Part shown: positions 48,991-60,761 of the stretch, one piece after another
Layout: every line of letters begins with the position of its first letter
Numbering within the stretch: the stretch's first letter is position 1
Assembly: GCA_949361645.1 (NCBI GenBank)
Contig: OX442419.1
Span: 3,960,257-4,024,256 of the forward strand
Source of the DNA: Spongilla lacustris
Lineage: Eukaryota; Porifera; Demospongiae; Spongillida; Spongillidae
Direction: 5' to 3'
Length of the DNA: 64,000 bases
Notes under the pieces: model-generated
The model's input: only the letters and a program-made list of their open reading frames with translations
The model's database searches: none
Told to the model about the DNA's origin: nothing
Made by a program: the position numbers and the translations under genes

Positions 48991-49137
48991 ATAGTTGATT
49001 GCAGTAAGAAATATTTATAATCACGGTCATGCAGGTGATGTAACAGGTTTGAGTAAATTAAGGCGTGGTACTGTGGCTATACGAACTTTTTCCGGTGGCA
49101 GATCTAATCGTAACATTTGTCGTCTGCAAATCTGCAA

Positions 49138-50628
49138 TGCCTCACGGTCACGGACATCACGGACATCACGGACATCACGGAAATCACGGACATCACGGAC
49201 ATCACGGAAATCACCATGGCGGACACATTGGACATACTGCACACCATGGACACAAAGGACATACTGCACATCATGTCGGTCATCATGGCAGGAGGATCTA
49301 CGTCATGACCTGCGACCACTTGTACTTATAAGCAATCAAATTGATTGTTCTCCTCTCGCTCTTCCTCCTCTCCCCTCTCTCCTTTCCTCTTCCTAGGCTG
49401 TTGCTGTTGGGATAGTCCTACTATACGAGCACTGCTAATACAGGCGTGACAGTTATTCAGCCAGGAGTCGTCTGTAACCAACCAAAAGCTGCACAAGGCG
49501 TTCAATCAGTTGCTTACCCGCAAACAACTCCTTACCCTCAAGTGGCGTACGCGCCTTACCCACAGGCAACTCATTACCCTCAGGACGCTTCTTACACGCA
49601 AACAGATCCTTACCTGCTAACAGCAGTTGGGGTCAACTATCGATAAGGTTTGTCCTTACCGCTTACCGGTTATCCGATACCGTTAAGCAACCGGTAAGAC
49701 ACTTTTCTTATCATTACCTTTCAGTAAGAGATAACTTCTAATTGAATATTATCGGTAACACTCGGCTTTGTTATTGATTTTTTTATTTTTCTTGTATTCG
49801 CCTTCCAAATAATTATCCACGACAACATGTGGGCAAAATTAACCGAATTAGTGTTATGAAAATCACTAGAGGGAATTTTCGCACTACACGTGTACAACAT
49901 GAGTACATGTTTGAATAGAAGTTGTTTCTAGCGTTGTGACGTCAGAGCAACGAACTGTGCGTTTGCGGACACACGTAAATCAATATACGGTCCGCTGGTA
50001 CTGGTGTACAATTAACAACTACAGAGAGTGGGGGGACTTGACGTTTTTAACTTACAAGTATCAAAATAAAGCTACTAGATAAGAAACACCATAGGCTAAA
50101 AGCCTAAAACGCTTCGTCATCACAAAAACCTAGGGTCCATATGTCAGGTTATTCCGAAGGAGATTATTGATCATCGAAGCGCAACCAAAGTACGAAATTA
50201 AATGGGTAGGTTGGACCAAGGACTGTTAATAGTCCGCACACAACACTTGCCCTAAATGGGAACCCATCAATAACTTGCAGGCTATGAAGGAATGCATGCA
50301 AGGAACTAATAGGGAAGGCCACAACCTACTGGATCACGGATGCCAACAGATACCCTTTGGACACGCCTATTACCTTAGCGGTAATCATTACCGTTCAGTA
50401 AGAAAGCTTATCGGTAAGTTTTTTTATCGATAGGCATAGAGTAATTTCAGTAAATATTCGATAATAGGTGTTTACTTACTGATAATTACCGATAAGCTCA
50501 AAACCTTATCGATAGTTGACCCTACAACAGCTCCTTACTATCCGCAGGCGGCTGCAGATTCTAATTATCAACAGCCACTTTCGGTACTCCCAAATGACCT
50601 TCCTCCTCCGTATGAAACACCGTATTAA
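49138..50628 (+). pseudogene. His/Gly-rich plus Tyr/Pro-rich gene, interrupted by a MITE
   Basis: An ATG at 49,138 opens a low-complexity frame of HG and HHG repeats (MPHGHGHHGHHGHHGNHG) to a stop at ~49,330. After a pyrimidine-rich stretch ending cttcctag (49,395), a second frame holds QPKAAQGVQSVAYPQTTPYP and PYPQ repeats to 49,629, where a MITE starts. Beyond the MITE the same style resumes (APYYPQAAADSNYQQP) and ends with LPPPYETPY and a stop at 50,626-50,628. PPPY is a WW-domain binding motif. Exon joins are uncertain. With the MITE in place translation would stop nine codons into it. I do not recognise the family; metal binding by the His repeats is only a guess. Confidence 0.4.
49630..50522. 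mobile_element. MITE, 0.9 kb, GGGTCAACTATCGATAAGG ends
   Basis: Terminal repeats GGGTCAACTATCGATAAGGT at the left and its inverse at the right, with internal TACCGGT(A/T)A and TTACCG(A/G)TAA blocks repeated in both directions. AACAG occurs on both flanks and may be the target duplication, with the ends slightly further out than given. No ORF. Confidence 0.8.
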
Positions 50629-51849
50629 ATGCATGAGTTCAAAAGAGTTTGAAAGATTCATGCATGATTAACGCGTGTTTTGTTATTTTATTATTCTGCC
50701 GCATGCATGCATGGATTGAGTATCATTTAATTGCAGGCTTACTTGTATGCAGTACAATACGTACATACTATTTGACATGCATGATCACTGCAAATAAGTT
50801 GGTCGAAGCTTTATCATTAATTTGCCCGATTGTGATGACGATATTCAATGCAATTGATAAGGCACATTATATATGGTGGTGCGCACATACATGTATGCCG
50901 GTGTCACAGGAAAATCTGTCGCCCGGAAATTGTGTCGCGGCGACAGTTTTTCCTCAGGAAATTATGTCGCTCACAATTAACGTAGCGACCGTATATCCTA
51001 AGGAAATTCTGTCGCCAGGAAATACTGCCGCTCGCATGCTCGTGATCGATAATTGATACTTTCGGCAAAGGCGTGCGATCTGTGATGATGGGAGTGCTAA
51101 AATTTTGAATATTCCAATGCATGCAGGGATATGCAATACCGAATCCAAGACAACTGACCAATATAAAGCTGTAAGCGCGTTAAAAATTCTGCCACCAGCT
51201 ACGCTAGAAATGTCATAGTTTCAAATGGAATGCAAGTTTATAATGAATATTACAACATTAAAATGCAGGTGAATATACATGTACAAAACTTTACATTACA
51301 TCATTTTAACTGTTTCAAAATCTTGATTGAGATTTGTTATGTACATGCATTCATCTTGGTGCAAACCACTGCTAGCTTCATCTGCTGTGTGTTTCAGCCA
51401 CTTACATGAATCTCACATTGGGTATATACATTCATCTTTGCATTCAACAAAGAAGCTGCTGCAATTATCTCCACTTCTGTGGCCCAAACACCCATGCAGA
51501 CTCTGCATCCTAGATTGCTTTATTTACTATTCCATGTTTCCATACGAGGATACCAGGGAGGAAAACACAGAATTTTAGATTTATGAATCATATGTGTGGC
51601 TAAGTAGAAGACGCAGTTCTTGATGAAACTCTTGAGATCTTGTTATAACAAGTGACATACTTCTAGAGAAACAGTTTCCATCAGCTGCAATTCAAGTTGC
51701 CGCTGCAGGATGATGTGAAACATTGATCCTTTTAGGCTGCTGCACATGTGAATGATTTCCATGAACAAATGTCAATCCTATAGTGAAGCACATATCTCTC
51801 TTTGCTGCAAGGTGGAATATAGCTTATCACGTTTATATGTTGTTCTTTT

Positions 51850-52510
51850 ACTATCTGAAATTATAAACTTGCACATTGTTCAGTATGTTCTAATAAAGCA
51901 TCTAAGGAAAATTGCTTGCCATGGAAATCACTTCTCTTTTTAGTCACCCATTGGCATATATCATCCAACGAACTCATCAGAAAATAGGTGTTTCCAAGGA
52001 CAGTGACAGACTTCAAGTTGGCGTTGATAGATTTGAGCCACAATGTAATAACTCAACTCCTTTTACCAATGTGTTTGTTGTTCCAATTGTGCATTGGATC
52101 TTAGCTATGAATTCTTCAAACTCACCTTGCAAATCTTCATTTTACGATGAAAAAATTTTCTCGAAACATTTCTTTTAACAGACGCTCACCATAGAAGGTA
52201 CGGTAATCTATCAATAAGGCCACATTGATGTCCTTGCTCAATGCAAACTCTCCGTCTTGCATATCAAGTAAAATGTATTTAAATGTTACACTTTGTTACA
52301 ATCACTGTGATTAAGGACTTACATGTACATTAAAGTCTTGATCATCCTCTTTGGCTTCATAATGCATTATGCAAGCACCAGACCTCCATAGACAAATAAA
52401 AGGCTTGGAGAATAAAGCTGTTCTTCAAGGGCGCTGCTCTGTCTTCACTGACACAGCCATCTCTTCCACCATCAATTTCATCTACTGCATCTTCAGGCAC
52501 TGCAATATTA
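51850..52510 (-). pseudogene. Decayed accessory coding region of the Ginger-like element
   Basis: Short minus-strand stretches look coding but switch frame: PEDAVDEIDGGRDG near 52,490, ALSKDINVALLIDYRTFYGE near 52,220, GEFEEFIAKIQCTIGTTN near 52,100 and VKGVELLHCGSNLS near 52,060. They lie downstream of the integrase within the same TIRs. No domain is recognised. Confidence 0.4.
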
Positions 52511-52925
52511 ACGTGTGTGTTACTCATCAATCATGTGATTATTTCTGTTACCCATGCACATGTACTCAGTTACACAATACCTGGCTCCAATACTGGTCGT
52601 GAACTACCCTCTGCATCTTCAGCAATTACACGAGTAAAATGTGTTTATGTAATTTTAAACAGCCCCCATTGATTATTATCATGCACATGTAGTCAGTGGT
52701 ACAAAGCCTTACTTGAGCAAAGTGGCCTATCTTTTGCACCTTCAGACGCTTTGGAAGTGAGATCTGTCTTAAAATTTGGTGATTTACTGATCTTGTCCAA
52801 CTCAGTTTTTGGTGCTGTGTAAAATAAAATTTGAAAGCACAAAATACACACATTTTCAACCTACCACTCTGATGGTATAGTTTCAGTCGTGATTTTTGAG
52901 CCAAAACTTTGTTAGGTTTCTTCAT

Positions 52926-54897
52926 CTATGAGAGTGTACATGTTCTATTAGAAAGGACCTCATGATAAAAATAAGGTCCTATCCAGTTTGGTTCCATTTT
53001 AGAACCCTTTTTGGTTAGTTTCTTGCTATTTCTTAGCAGCACAACAGCTCCCGCTTTGTGTAGTCCTTTATCAATGTTGTGTGCCACATCATAGTATATC
53101 TTCTGCCTGCACTGAGCTTTCTGAATATTTTGTAGAGCCTGTTGTCGCACATTTATCATTGCCTGCATGTCAATATGTACAAGTAATAGCATTTAATGGA
53201 TTAAAAAAAAAAAACTCAATATTTCTTTCAAAATTGCTCTCTGTGTCATAAGATTCTGGGTATGAGTTTGGCCTCATATTGAATTCTATGGGCAAATGAG
53301 GACGTCTGCCATACACCAAACAAAGGGTGAATACTTGGTTGAATCTTAAATAGAAATGTGATATGAAAAAAGTATAGCATCGAGATACTGATCTCAATTT
53401 GTTTACTCTGAATCAACAAACTTCAATAACTGACACCAAAGTGTGTTTTTGAACTGCTCATCCAAACCATTGCTCTGAGGATGATATGCACTTGTCAGGT
53501 TACACTTTACTCCAGTGAATCTGCACAATTCATCGTTAACCTTAATAAAGCAATTTCATTTTAACCTTAATTCTCCAGGTCCAAGTCCTACTCGTAGGAT
53601 CAATATTTGAAAATTCATTATAAATAGAAATGCAGTTTTTTGGCATCCATTTCTCTACTGTTGTTTGATGTGTCTATCATGCTAAATTTACCAATTGTCA
53701 GTCTATTTTTTTAATCACACCCTTCGTTACACGATGCAAATAAACAGATACGGTTCTTAAAAATGCATTAATTATAGAATTTAATTGTCACAGAAAAAAG
53801 TACGACAAATATCACTTTTTATAAATGTTTTTTGAAGCATAATGTGTGGGCTACTTCAGTTATACATTCTACGGCAGTGTTTTTACTCTAATTGATTATG
53901 TCATTTTTACCGAAAACGCACTGTACGTTTTCAAGATTTTGTCCATTCACTTGGCTATTCCCGCAACATGCGTCTGACAATTACCTATCGTTCATAAGCT
54001 TGTGGAGCTAGCAATTTCCAAATCTACAATGTACTTTTTTACATGCTTAGTGCAAAAGACCTGACCTACTACCCCCTTCTTTTAAAACGTTGCTCTGATC
54101 TTCCCAACATTACTTTTTGGTACTTTAAGTTGCTTTGCAATTTACCGCAAATTCATCTTTTAGCAATGCAGTATTGATTGTATTTGACAATCTTTGAATA
54201 ATTACAAGAAAGTAAAAATATTTCCTGAATTAATAACCATTTCTACAGTGCAATGAGATTTTGGTTTATTTTTTGATCATATGAGTTTGCTAAAAATTAA
54301 TTTTAACTTGCGTTCTACGCGTAGGACGCTAATCCTACGCGTAGGACGACGGGAGATTAAAGGTTAACATACATGTAAATGTGGCTGCTTATAAGGTACC
54401 TTGTAAACAAATTCTCGACCTTGATCTGTTATCTTAACCTTGCAACATCCATGTCTGGTAAATAAAACAGAAAATCGGCAACTCCACTGAATGACAGTCT
54501 TATCAGGGAGGGCTGTTGCTGCAGGCCATTTAGAAAATAGACAAGAGACAGTCATTATATACTTATTTCTTCATGGTGTTTCTGGTAAAGAACCAATCAG
54601 ATCTACACCTATGGTGTGCCATACTTCTCCCTTGACATAAATTGGGTGGAGCTCTGCAGAAGTCTTGTCAAATTTTCTATACACAGTGACATAGAAGAGC
54701 ATCAGTACATAAATATACCTGTTTGCTCTTTGGTACTTGTCACACGTCTTGCAGAATTCTTTCACGTCATCTACCATTCCACGCCAATAAAACCTCTCTG
54801 CTATTTTGGAAAGCGTCTTATCTCGTCCAAAGTGACCACCACCAAGTTCAGCGCAATGACATCCTTCAAGAACGTTTTGTCTATCCTTCTCGGTCAC
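52926..54897 (-). pseudogene. Gypsy-like integrase of the Ginger-like element, damaged
   Basis: In order: an H2C2 zinc finger (GGGHFGRDKTLSKI, RFYWRGM, CKTCDKYQR) near 54,850-54,730; first catalytic Asp in IGVDLIGSLPETP; second Asp in ITDQGREFV near 54,425; third residue Glu in SAYHPQSNGLDEQFKN near 53,470; then VYGRRPHLPIEF and a C-terminal GPY/F-type domain (EPNWIGPYFYHEVL) near 52,985. Introns: a 42-bp GT-AG intron at 54,677-54,718, and one at 53,541-54,399 that holds a MITE. Damage: an in-frame TGA at 54,571 and frame changes around 53,340-53,420. Intact relatives bind the TIRs and catalyse cut-and-paste integration. Confidence 0.85.
53561..54367. mobile_element. MITE inside an integrase intron
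   Basis: Ends TTAACCTTAATTCTCC and, inverted, GTTAACCTTTAATCTCCC, each followed by a TCCTAC.CGTAGGA palindrome. It lies within the intron 53,541-54,399, so it need not disrupt the protein. Target duplication not resolved. Confidence 0.65.
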
Positions 54898-55286
54898 AAC
54901 CTACAAGATTACTGATCAGTTAGCTCAATATATTCCAAAGTATTTTTTACGATGACCTGAAACTCTCCACCTTCTTTATTGCGATAAAAATGAAATCCTT
55001 CCTTTACGACAAACTCTTTGCTCTCCTCCGAAGACAGTCTCATTCATTCTTGTTTTAAAGAGGAGCCGGGATATGTTAACTCAATTACAGCAAAATGCTA
55101 CTAGTATGTCATATTAGGACCGATCTATATGGCACATATCGAGCATGCGCGCGACAGTATTTCCTGACGACAGAATTTCCTTATAGGATATACGGTCGCT
55201 ACCTTAATTGTGAGCGGCATAATTTCCTTAGGAAAAACTGTCGCCGCGACACAATTTCCGGGCAACAGATTTTCCTGTGACACCGG

Positions 55287-56160
55287 CAGATACAAGGCAG
55301 CATTTGCTATTGGATATAGAATGAAGCAAGTGCATGCACTGCAATCAATTAAGTTGGTGTTGGTTGATATGTTAGCCAAAATTTGGTTTGCATGCAGTGT
55401 AAACCAAACTTGGCACAGTTCGTACAAGCTAGTGTAGTTGGGGGGGGGGGGGGGGGGGGTATAACTGTACAATGGTAAAAGTTACTCATTGACCATGTAT
55501 AGTAAAGAGATGGTGGTGCTTGGGGGGGGGGGGGGGGGGGGGGGGGTCCATGGGTCTAATCTGCTTCTGTACAAAATAAGTTAAATGCAGTTAAAAGATT
55601 TAAGAATGCAGTGCTGCATGCACAGTGAATTTCTATCTAAATGGATACATGTTGGCCAAGCTATGTCACTTTTGACCACAATTTAAAATCACACTCAGTG
55701 TCCACCACCCAGTATACATCTGCTACACAATGTAAAATACATGGATTTAAACTATGGAGAAAATGATACATATACATGTATAGCTTTCTTGTATCGGTTT
55801 GTTCAGCAATCTAATAAACTTTAAAAGTACAAAAATACGGTGGAAACTAATGCAGCAAGAGACAGTTGAAGTGCCTATAGAAGTAGCAAGACTTATTTGT
55901 CACTTGATAAACAAGTATACATGTGTAGCTCTAGCTACATGTACACACGTATATGCAGTGTAGCCACTGACACCAGGCCTGCATGGTCTTTATAGACTAT
56001 AACTGCGCGGTCAAACAAAGTCATGTCATAAATGTTCAATCTGTCAGAATGTAGGTTACTGGTAAGATTTATAATAAAGGGAAGTGAATCAAATCAGAGT
56101 GTACTAGCTACACATCAGGGTGTTGGCTCTAACTGTCTAACACTCCCGAGCGGTTACCAC
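55287..56160. other. Spacer with two poly-G tracts; no gene
   Basis: Runs of 20 G (55,440-55,459) and 25 G (55,522-55,546). Bases about 56,090-56,160 recur at 62,240-62,290. No coding potential seen. Confidence 0.6.
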
Positions 56161-57053
56161 CAGTGTTGCCGCGGTCAACCGTCAAGGGCTGAGAATTAAT
56201 TACCTGTGCCGACTTGTACAAGCTTACATGTACGCTTTATCAGTAAAATTAATTGCATGTAAATAATAGTTTGAATAATGAAAAAGTATGCTGAACAGCA
56301 TAATTATAGGTATAAACACCACCGGAAGGGTGTATACATATGTTTAAAGTTTAAACACAACGTAACAACAAAACTCTTTCTAGCCGAGCAGAGCCCATTC
56401 CGGGCCATCGTTTGCGTTCAAGTATTAGTTTAGTTCGCTCTGATGGTGCATCTGATGCTGGAATAGCCAGGTACTGTGGGGAAATTGTGGGAATGTGGGA
56501 AATGCATGTGGGAAAACTGGGGGAGTTGGCAGATGCATGGATAACTTTTCTTATTAGAATCGCGTCGGCCATATATGGCGCGCTATACTGTATACGCGAT
56601 GGTCAAATCTCTGTATTTCAAAACTCCAATTACACGCAAAAACAGATATACCTTCCTCTATCCCACAGGTGTAGTTCTTCTTAACAAGTGGCAGGAATGT
56701 GAGCCTGTGTGACAGGGGAAACTACATGTACCGGACCCACGAAACGAAAAGGGGACTATTCAAAACACTTTATGGGATGTAGCAGTGTGTTCATTGTGGA
56801 TTTATGTAACTGGCACAGAATAATCTTAATAATTATGTCTGCTATAATTGCAGTTTAATTGAGAATTAATTAATCGTGACCGTCAAAGACCGGCTCATAT
56901 TTTTGACGGTCAGCTGCCAAATGTATGACGGCCACCGTACTTCCCGGCTCCGACGGCCAGGCATGTTGGCGGTTCACGATCACTGACGGTCAGCACAAAA
57001 ATTGGCAATTTTTGACGGCTACCGGACGGCCACGGCTGGCCGCGGCAACACTG
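56161..57053. mobile_element. hAT-like MITE, 893 bp, TSD GTTACCAC
   Basis: Ends CAGTGTTGCCGCGGTCAACC and ...GGCCGCGGCAACACTG. GTTACCAC is duplicated at 56,153-56,160 and 57,054-57,061. Subterminal regions repeat GACGGTCA/TGACCGTC. It interrupts a short repeat (56,090-57,170 minus the insert) whose uninterrupted relative is at 62,240-62,390. Confidence 0.9.
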
Positions 57054-57213
57054 GTTACCACTACACACTCCATGGGGTGTTACGAACACCCCAAAGTGTG
57101 TTGCGGTAACACCCTTTTTTTTTTTTTTTTAAAATTAACAGCGCGCATGCGGGCAGCGCAGTTCTCTTTCTCAATTGTCAGGGTACACTCCTCTATAGCA
57201 AGATAGTTAAATG

Positions 57214-58054
57214 CAGTGATGCCGCGGCCAGCTTTTAATAATCCGGTCACGTTCACGGCTGGCCGTTTGGATATAGACGGTCACGTTCACGGTCAAAGAT
57301 GGACCGTATGATTTCAATACGGTCACGTACACGGCTGGCCGTCAGCCGTCAAAATTTTAATACGGTCACGGACGGTCATTATTTATGCTATAGAAGTTTG
57401 GCATGCACGTATCCATAGAAATGGTTCATGAACGCCGATTGAACGGTATGCATGGGCATAGCAGAACAAACGTGAAAGAACAGATTCAATTAACTAAAGG
57501 CTTTATTGCAGCTGAGAAAGAGAACAAATTCAATCCTGCATCTTCACAATGAGTCTCAACTGGTAGAAATCTCGCTCGCACGTGGAATCCACGCGATAAC
57601 GCATAATCATGGAAAGTCGCGTCCCCAGACCCACATTCGGCAGCAGCGGATGGATTACATCGCATATTACAAATACATATCAGGCTGGGGACGAGACTAT
57701 GTCATGGCGAGGGGGACAACGTAAATAATAAAATGGTTCCATAGCCACGTGTTGGTGACAGTCGATTTTGCTGCAGACTTCACCGCGCTATCAGGTGGCT
57801 TATCCTCAAAGGTTCTTGGAAAGACAACATTTGCCACGCAGGGAAAAAAATCCACTGCACGTGACGCTAGTGACGTGAACAGGCTTAATGGACCGTCAAA
57901 TGTTCTGACGGCCAGCAAATAAATTTGACGGCCAATTATTTTTCACGGTTTGATCACGTGATCGGTAAGCTTCCCGGTCACGGTCACGGTCGGCCGTCAA
58001 AAACCGTCAAATGAATACGGTCACGGACGGTCCGTGCTGGCCGCGACATCACTG
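57214..58054. mobile_element. hAT-like MITE, 841 bp, TSD GTTAAATG/A
   Basis: Ends CAGTGATGCCGCGGCCAGC and ...GCTGGCCGCGACATCACTG. The 8 bp outside match at seven positions (57,206-57,213 and 58,055-58,062). Subterminal GGTCACG and GACGGCC repeats show it is a sibling of 56,161-57,053. No transposase. Confidence 0.85.
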
Positions 58055-58683
58055 GTTAAATAACGATTTGAATGGATACTTCTCCGGGCAACTGTCGTTC
58101 GTAGCTTCGTCCATTTCCCACTTTAACACGTGTTTAAATCACGTGGATACATGTGTATAGTAGAAGTGTGAAGTATGCTCGCAATTCGTTACCGCTGTTC
58201 CTACGGGGTCCCTAAAACTCTACAAGGGTCCCTTAAGCCCTAGTAATATGGGGGCCTATGCGAGCCCCAAAACACTAGCGTTTTAGGGACGGGGTCCCTA
58301 AGACGCTCTTACACTGGTATAGGACCAATTTTGGCAACCAAAAGAAGTCCGGATCGGATCATTTTTGGCAGCTATTGATGGTCCGCCCGGACCAACTTCT
58401 ACCCTGACCAATTAATTTTCGCGTGACAGGATTAAATTGCATTCAGTATGCTGCATGAGCGTGTATCACTTAGTATTACGTGTGTACATGTAGGTATGAA
58501 AAAAAAAATACTGGTGCATGCATGCAGATGTTGTTCATTTCCTCATGTTCTTCTGTAGATCCACCTCAACCGTCATCCTATAGCGGGAATTAAAGGAATG
58601 TTTATAGCAGGAATTACTGAAATTATTGTGTTCAGGAAATACTGAAATTATTGTGTTATCTCCAACATATTACCGCCACTTAC
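58055..58683. other. 3' flank of the second secreted-protein copy
   Basis: Contains a palindromic GGGTCCCTAA block near 58,206-58,310 and the inverted counterpart (58,318-58,430) of the solo TIR-like block at 12,935-13,085. No gene seen. Confidence 0.5.
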
Positions 58684-59401
58684 CAGCATTAAGTCCGTCT
58701 GCAGGCAAGATCTGGTAGTCTAGATTATATACTGCAACGTTTGGAACTGCGTGCCAAGGATCACTAGCATAGACATTGAGAACGCCACCTGAGAAACGAC
58801 GGGTAGGTTGCTTAGCAGTATATATAATCGTACCCACAGTCAGCTTCACATCCGCTCCTTTGCACTCAAGCGTAACATTGGTACGGGTATTGAGAGGTAG
58901 TGCAACTGTGTCAATACCCCAGTTTCCATCGGTAGAATCGCCTATTCTGACATGCAGTCGAGTAGTACCCGGCCAAAACCAAATACCAGGAGAACGATTT
59001 CCAAAATCGCAGCAGTTACCGCCATTAGTAAAACGCACAATGCTGCCACAATCCCCAACGGTACCAGCCGGTACTATGTCAAAGGAAAGCCTGTAGTTTC
59101 CAGCAGTTCCAGAGATTGAAGCTATTTGATTGCCACTAGCCAATACTGGATTAGCAGGCAGAAGTGGCTTGTTCTCAGCTTTGCATCGACTGTAAGCTGC
59201 GTGGAGAAATCAGTGAAGACCATGCAGCCATGCAAATATTATATACATAACCAATCCATCTAAGGTTGCAAAGCTGCATGCCAATTCATATTTACAATGC
59301 ATAATTATATCAGCGCTGTGTCTTATATATTTCAGTAACTGAATAATGAATATACTGACCAATTTCGCATATCTCATCGGCCTTTGCATAAAGCTCGTTT
59401 G
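58684..59401 (-). pseudogene. Second copy of the secreted beta-sandwich gene, 5' end lost
   Basis: The main exon (59,196-58,684) is open and encodes a close paralogue of the 12-kb gene, with GNCCDFGNRSPGIWFWPGT, VRIGDSTDGNWG and LNVYASDPWH preserved. One residue is deleted. The intron and part of exon 1 (59,401-59,360, ELYAKADEICEIG) are present, but at 59,402 the paralogy ends abruptly and a 2.6-kb element begins. The signal peptide, ATG and TATA region are missing, and the upstream flank reappears only beyond the element at about 62,020-62,130. Without a new start the product cannot be secreted normally. Confidence 0.75.
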
Positions 59402-59747
59402 CTACGGTGGCCCGGTAGGTCGCGGAACAAAGCAGTTGACATAGAGCATTGTGCAGTCGACATAGAACAGTTGACATAGAGCAGTCGACATAGAGCAGTC
59501 GACATAGAGCAGTCGACACAGAAACGTCGACACAGAAACGTCGACGTATTTGGGCGTGGCCCAGCGGAAGTACTATTTAGGCGTGGCCCTTAGGAAGTCG
59601 ACGCGGGTAAATTAGGGCGTGGCCATCGGAAGTCAACATTTTGTTAGAGAACTTACCAATATATGTGCTGCTGTTACCTTAATGGCTTGTTGCAAAAGAA
59701 AAAAGTTGGTTTCAATAGCACCTCGTAGTGGCGTAGTGCATGGTTGG

Positions 59748-60673
59748 TAGGGTGTGTAACCGATTTTCAGGTTTTGTAGGTTAACCGATTATTCGCGATT
59801 ACCTATTCGGTCGACTATGCATTTAGTAGAATAGCAGGTTACCGATTTCAGAATTTTCTTTAGTCGAAATAACCGATTCTGTTTTTCTTAGTCGCGATTA
59901 GTCGATATTCGTTTCCTTCGCACAGAAATCGGTAGGAAATCGATTACCCTTTTTATATGCCCTTTCCTGCCTGAAGTACAAAGGGTTAATTAATCGATAA
60001 ACAGTTGACATGATGTATAATGAACATTAGTCTGGGGACCCGGCTGAATTAGTAATAAAGATCAGTCAAATCAACGTAAATACACGCAGTCATTGGGCAC
60101 GGCGATTTAAATACGTTCGCGCTCTCTGCAGTATAGTACATGTGCGTTAATCGAACGTGCTACTATGTACTCAATTGCACAGCAGTACAGGTGACAGGTG
60201 TCCAAATACTTCGGTACACTGACTCTTACGTTCGGCCATAACATTAATATTATGAAATCGTACATGTCTTGATTGGCGGCCTTGTCATATGCGTGGAAAG
60301 GTGTTCCACCCATCCACCCAACATGCAAGAATGTGTTCTTTGGTGATAATTCCCATCCACCGCCATTGAATTCTGTACGTGTGCATCACATTGGAATGCA
60401 CCTCGTTCCCAGTCCCTGCGGATACTATCTAATGTTGGCAAAACCAGCTGATAAGTAGTTATCCGTGTATAGACTTGAGAAACTGTGATTTAATAACACA
60501 AATCGGAAAAACCTAGGTAATCGTTGGCAAATTAATGGTGCACTAATCGCCAAAATCGATTTAATGTTTCTAATAACCGATTTTCAAGTTGCTATTAACC
60601 TGAAAAATCGATTGGACTTTTTTTCATAGTCGAAATAATCGATTTTGATTTATGAAAAAGGTTACACACCCTA
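59748..60673. mobile_element. Nested hAT-like MITE, TSD ATGGTTGG
   Basis: Ends TAGGGTGTGTAACCGATTTT and ...GGTTACACACCCTA. ATGGTTGG is duplicated at 59,740-59,747 and 60,674-60,681. The interior repeats AATCGATT and TAGTCGAAATAA and resembles the foldback at 13,613-13,996. No ORF of interest. Confidence 0.85.
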
Positions 60674-60761
60674 ATGGTTGGCCCGATGTGTGGTATAAGC
60701 CTTACCATGCACTACGCAAATCTGCCATTTTCATTCTCTAGGGATCATAGTGCGATACCGG

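Larger units (their letters stand above)
50902..55282 (-). mobile_element. Ginger-like DNA transposon, 4.4 kb, TSD CCGG
   Basis: TIRs of about 140 bp (50,902-51,041 and 55,142-55,282) begin TGTCACAGGAAAATCTGT(C/T)G and contain a ladder of AGGAAAT.TGTCGC and GCGACA units. CCGG is duplicated at 50,898-50,901 and 55,283-55,286. A gypsy-type integrase on the minus strand, TIRs, TGT...ACA ends, a 4-bp duplication, and absence of RT or LTRs match the Ginger superfamily as I know it. A second MITE (53,561-54,367) sits in an intron of the integrase. The coding part is damaged. Confidence 0.85.

Noticed and set aside
49395..49445. A CRISPR-like or bacterial interpretation of the tandem repeats in the window
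   Set aside because: Repeats lack unique spacers and the genes have introns and eukaryotic domains.
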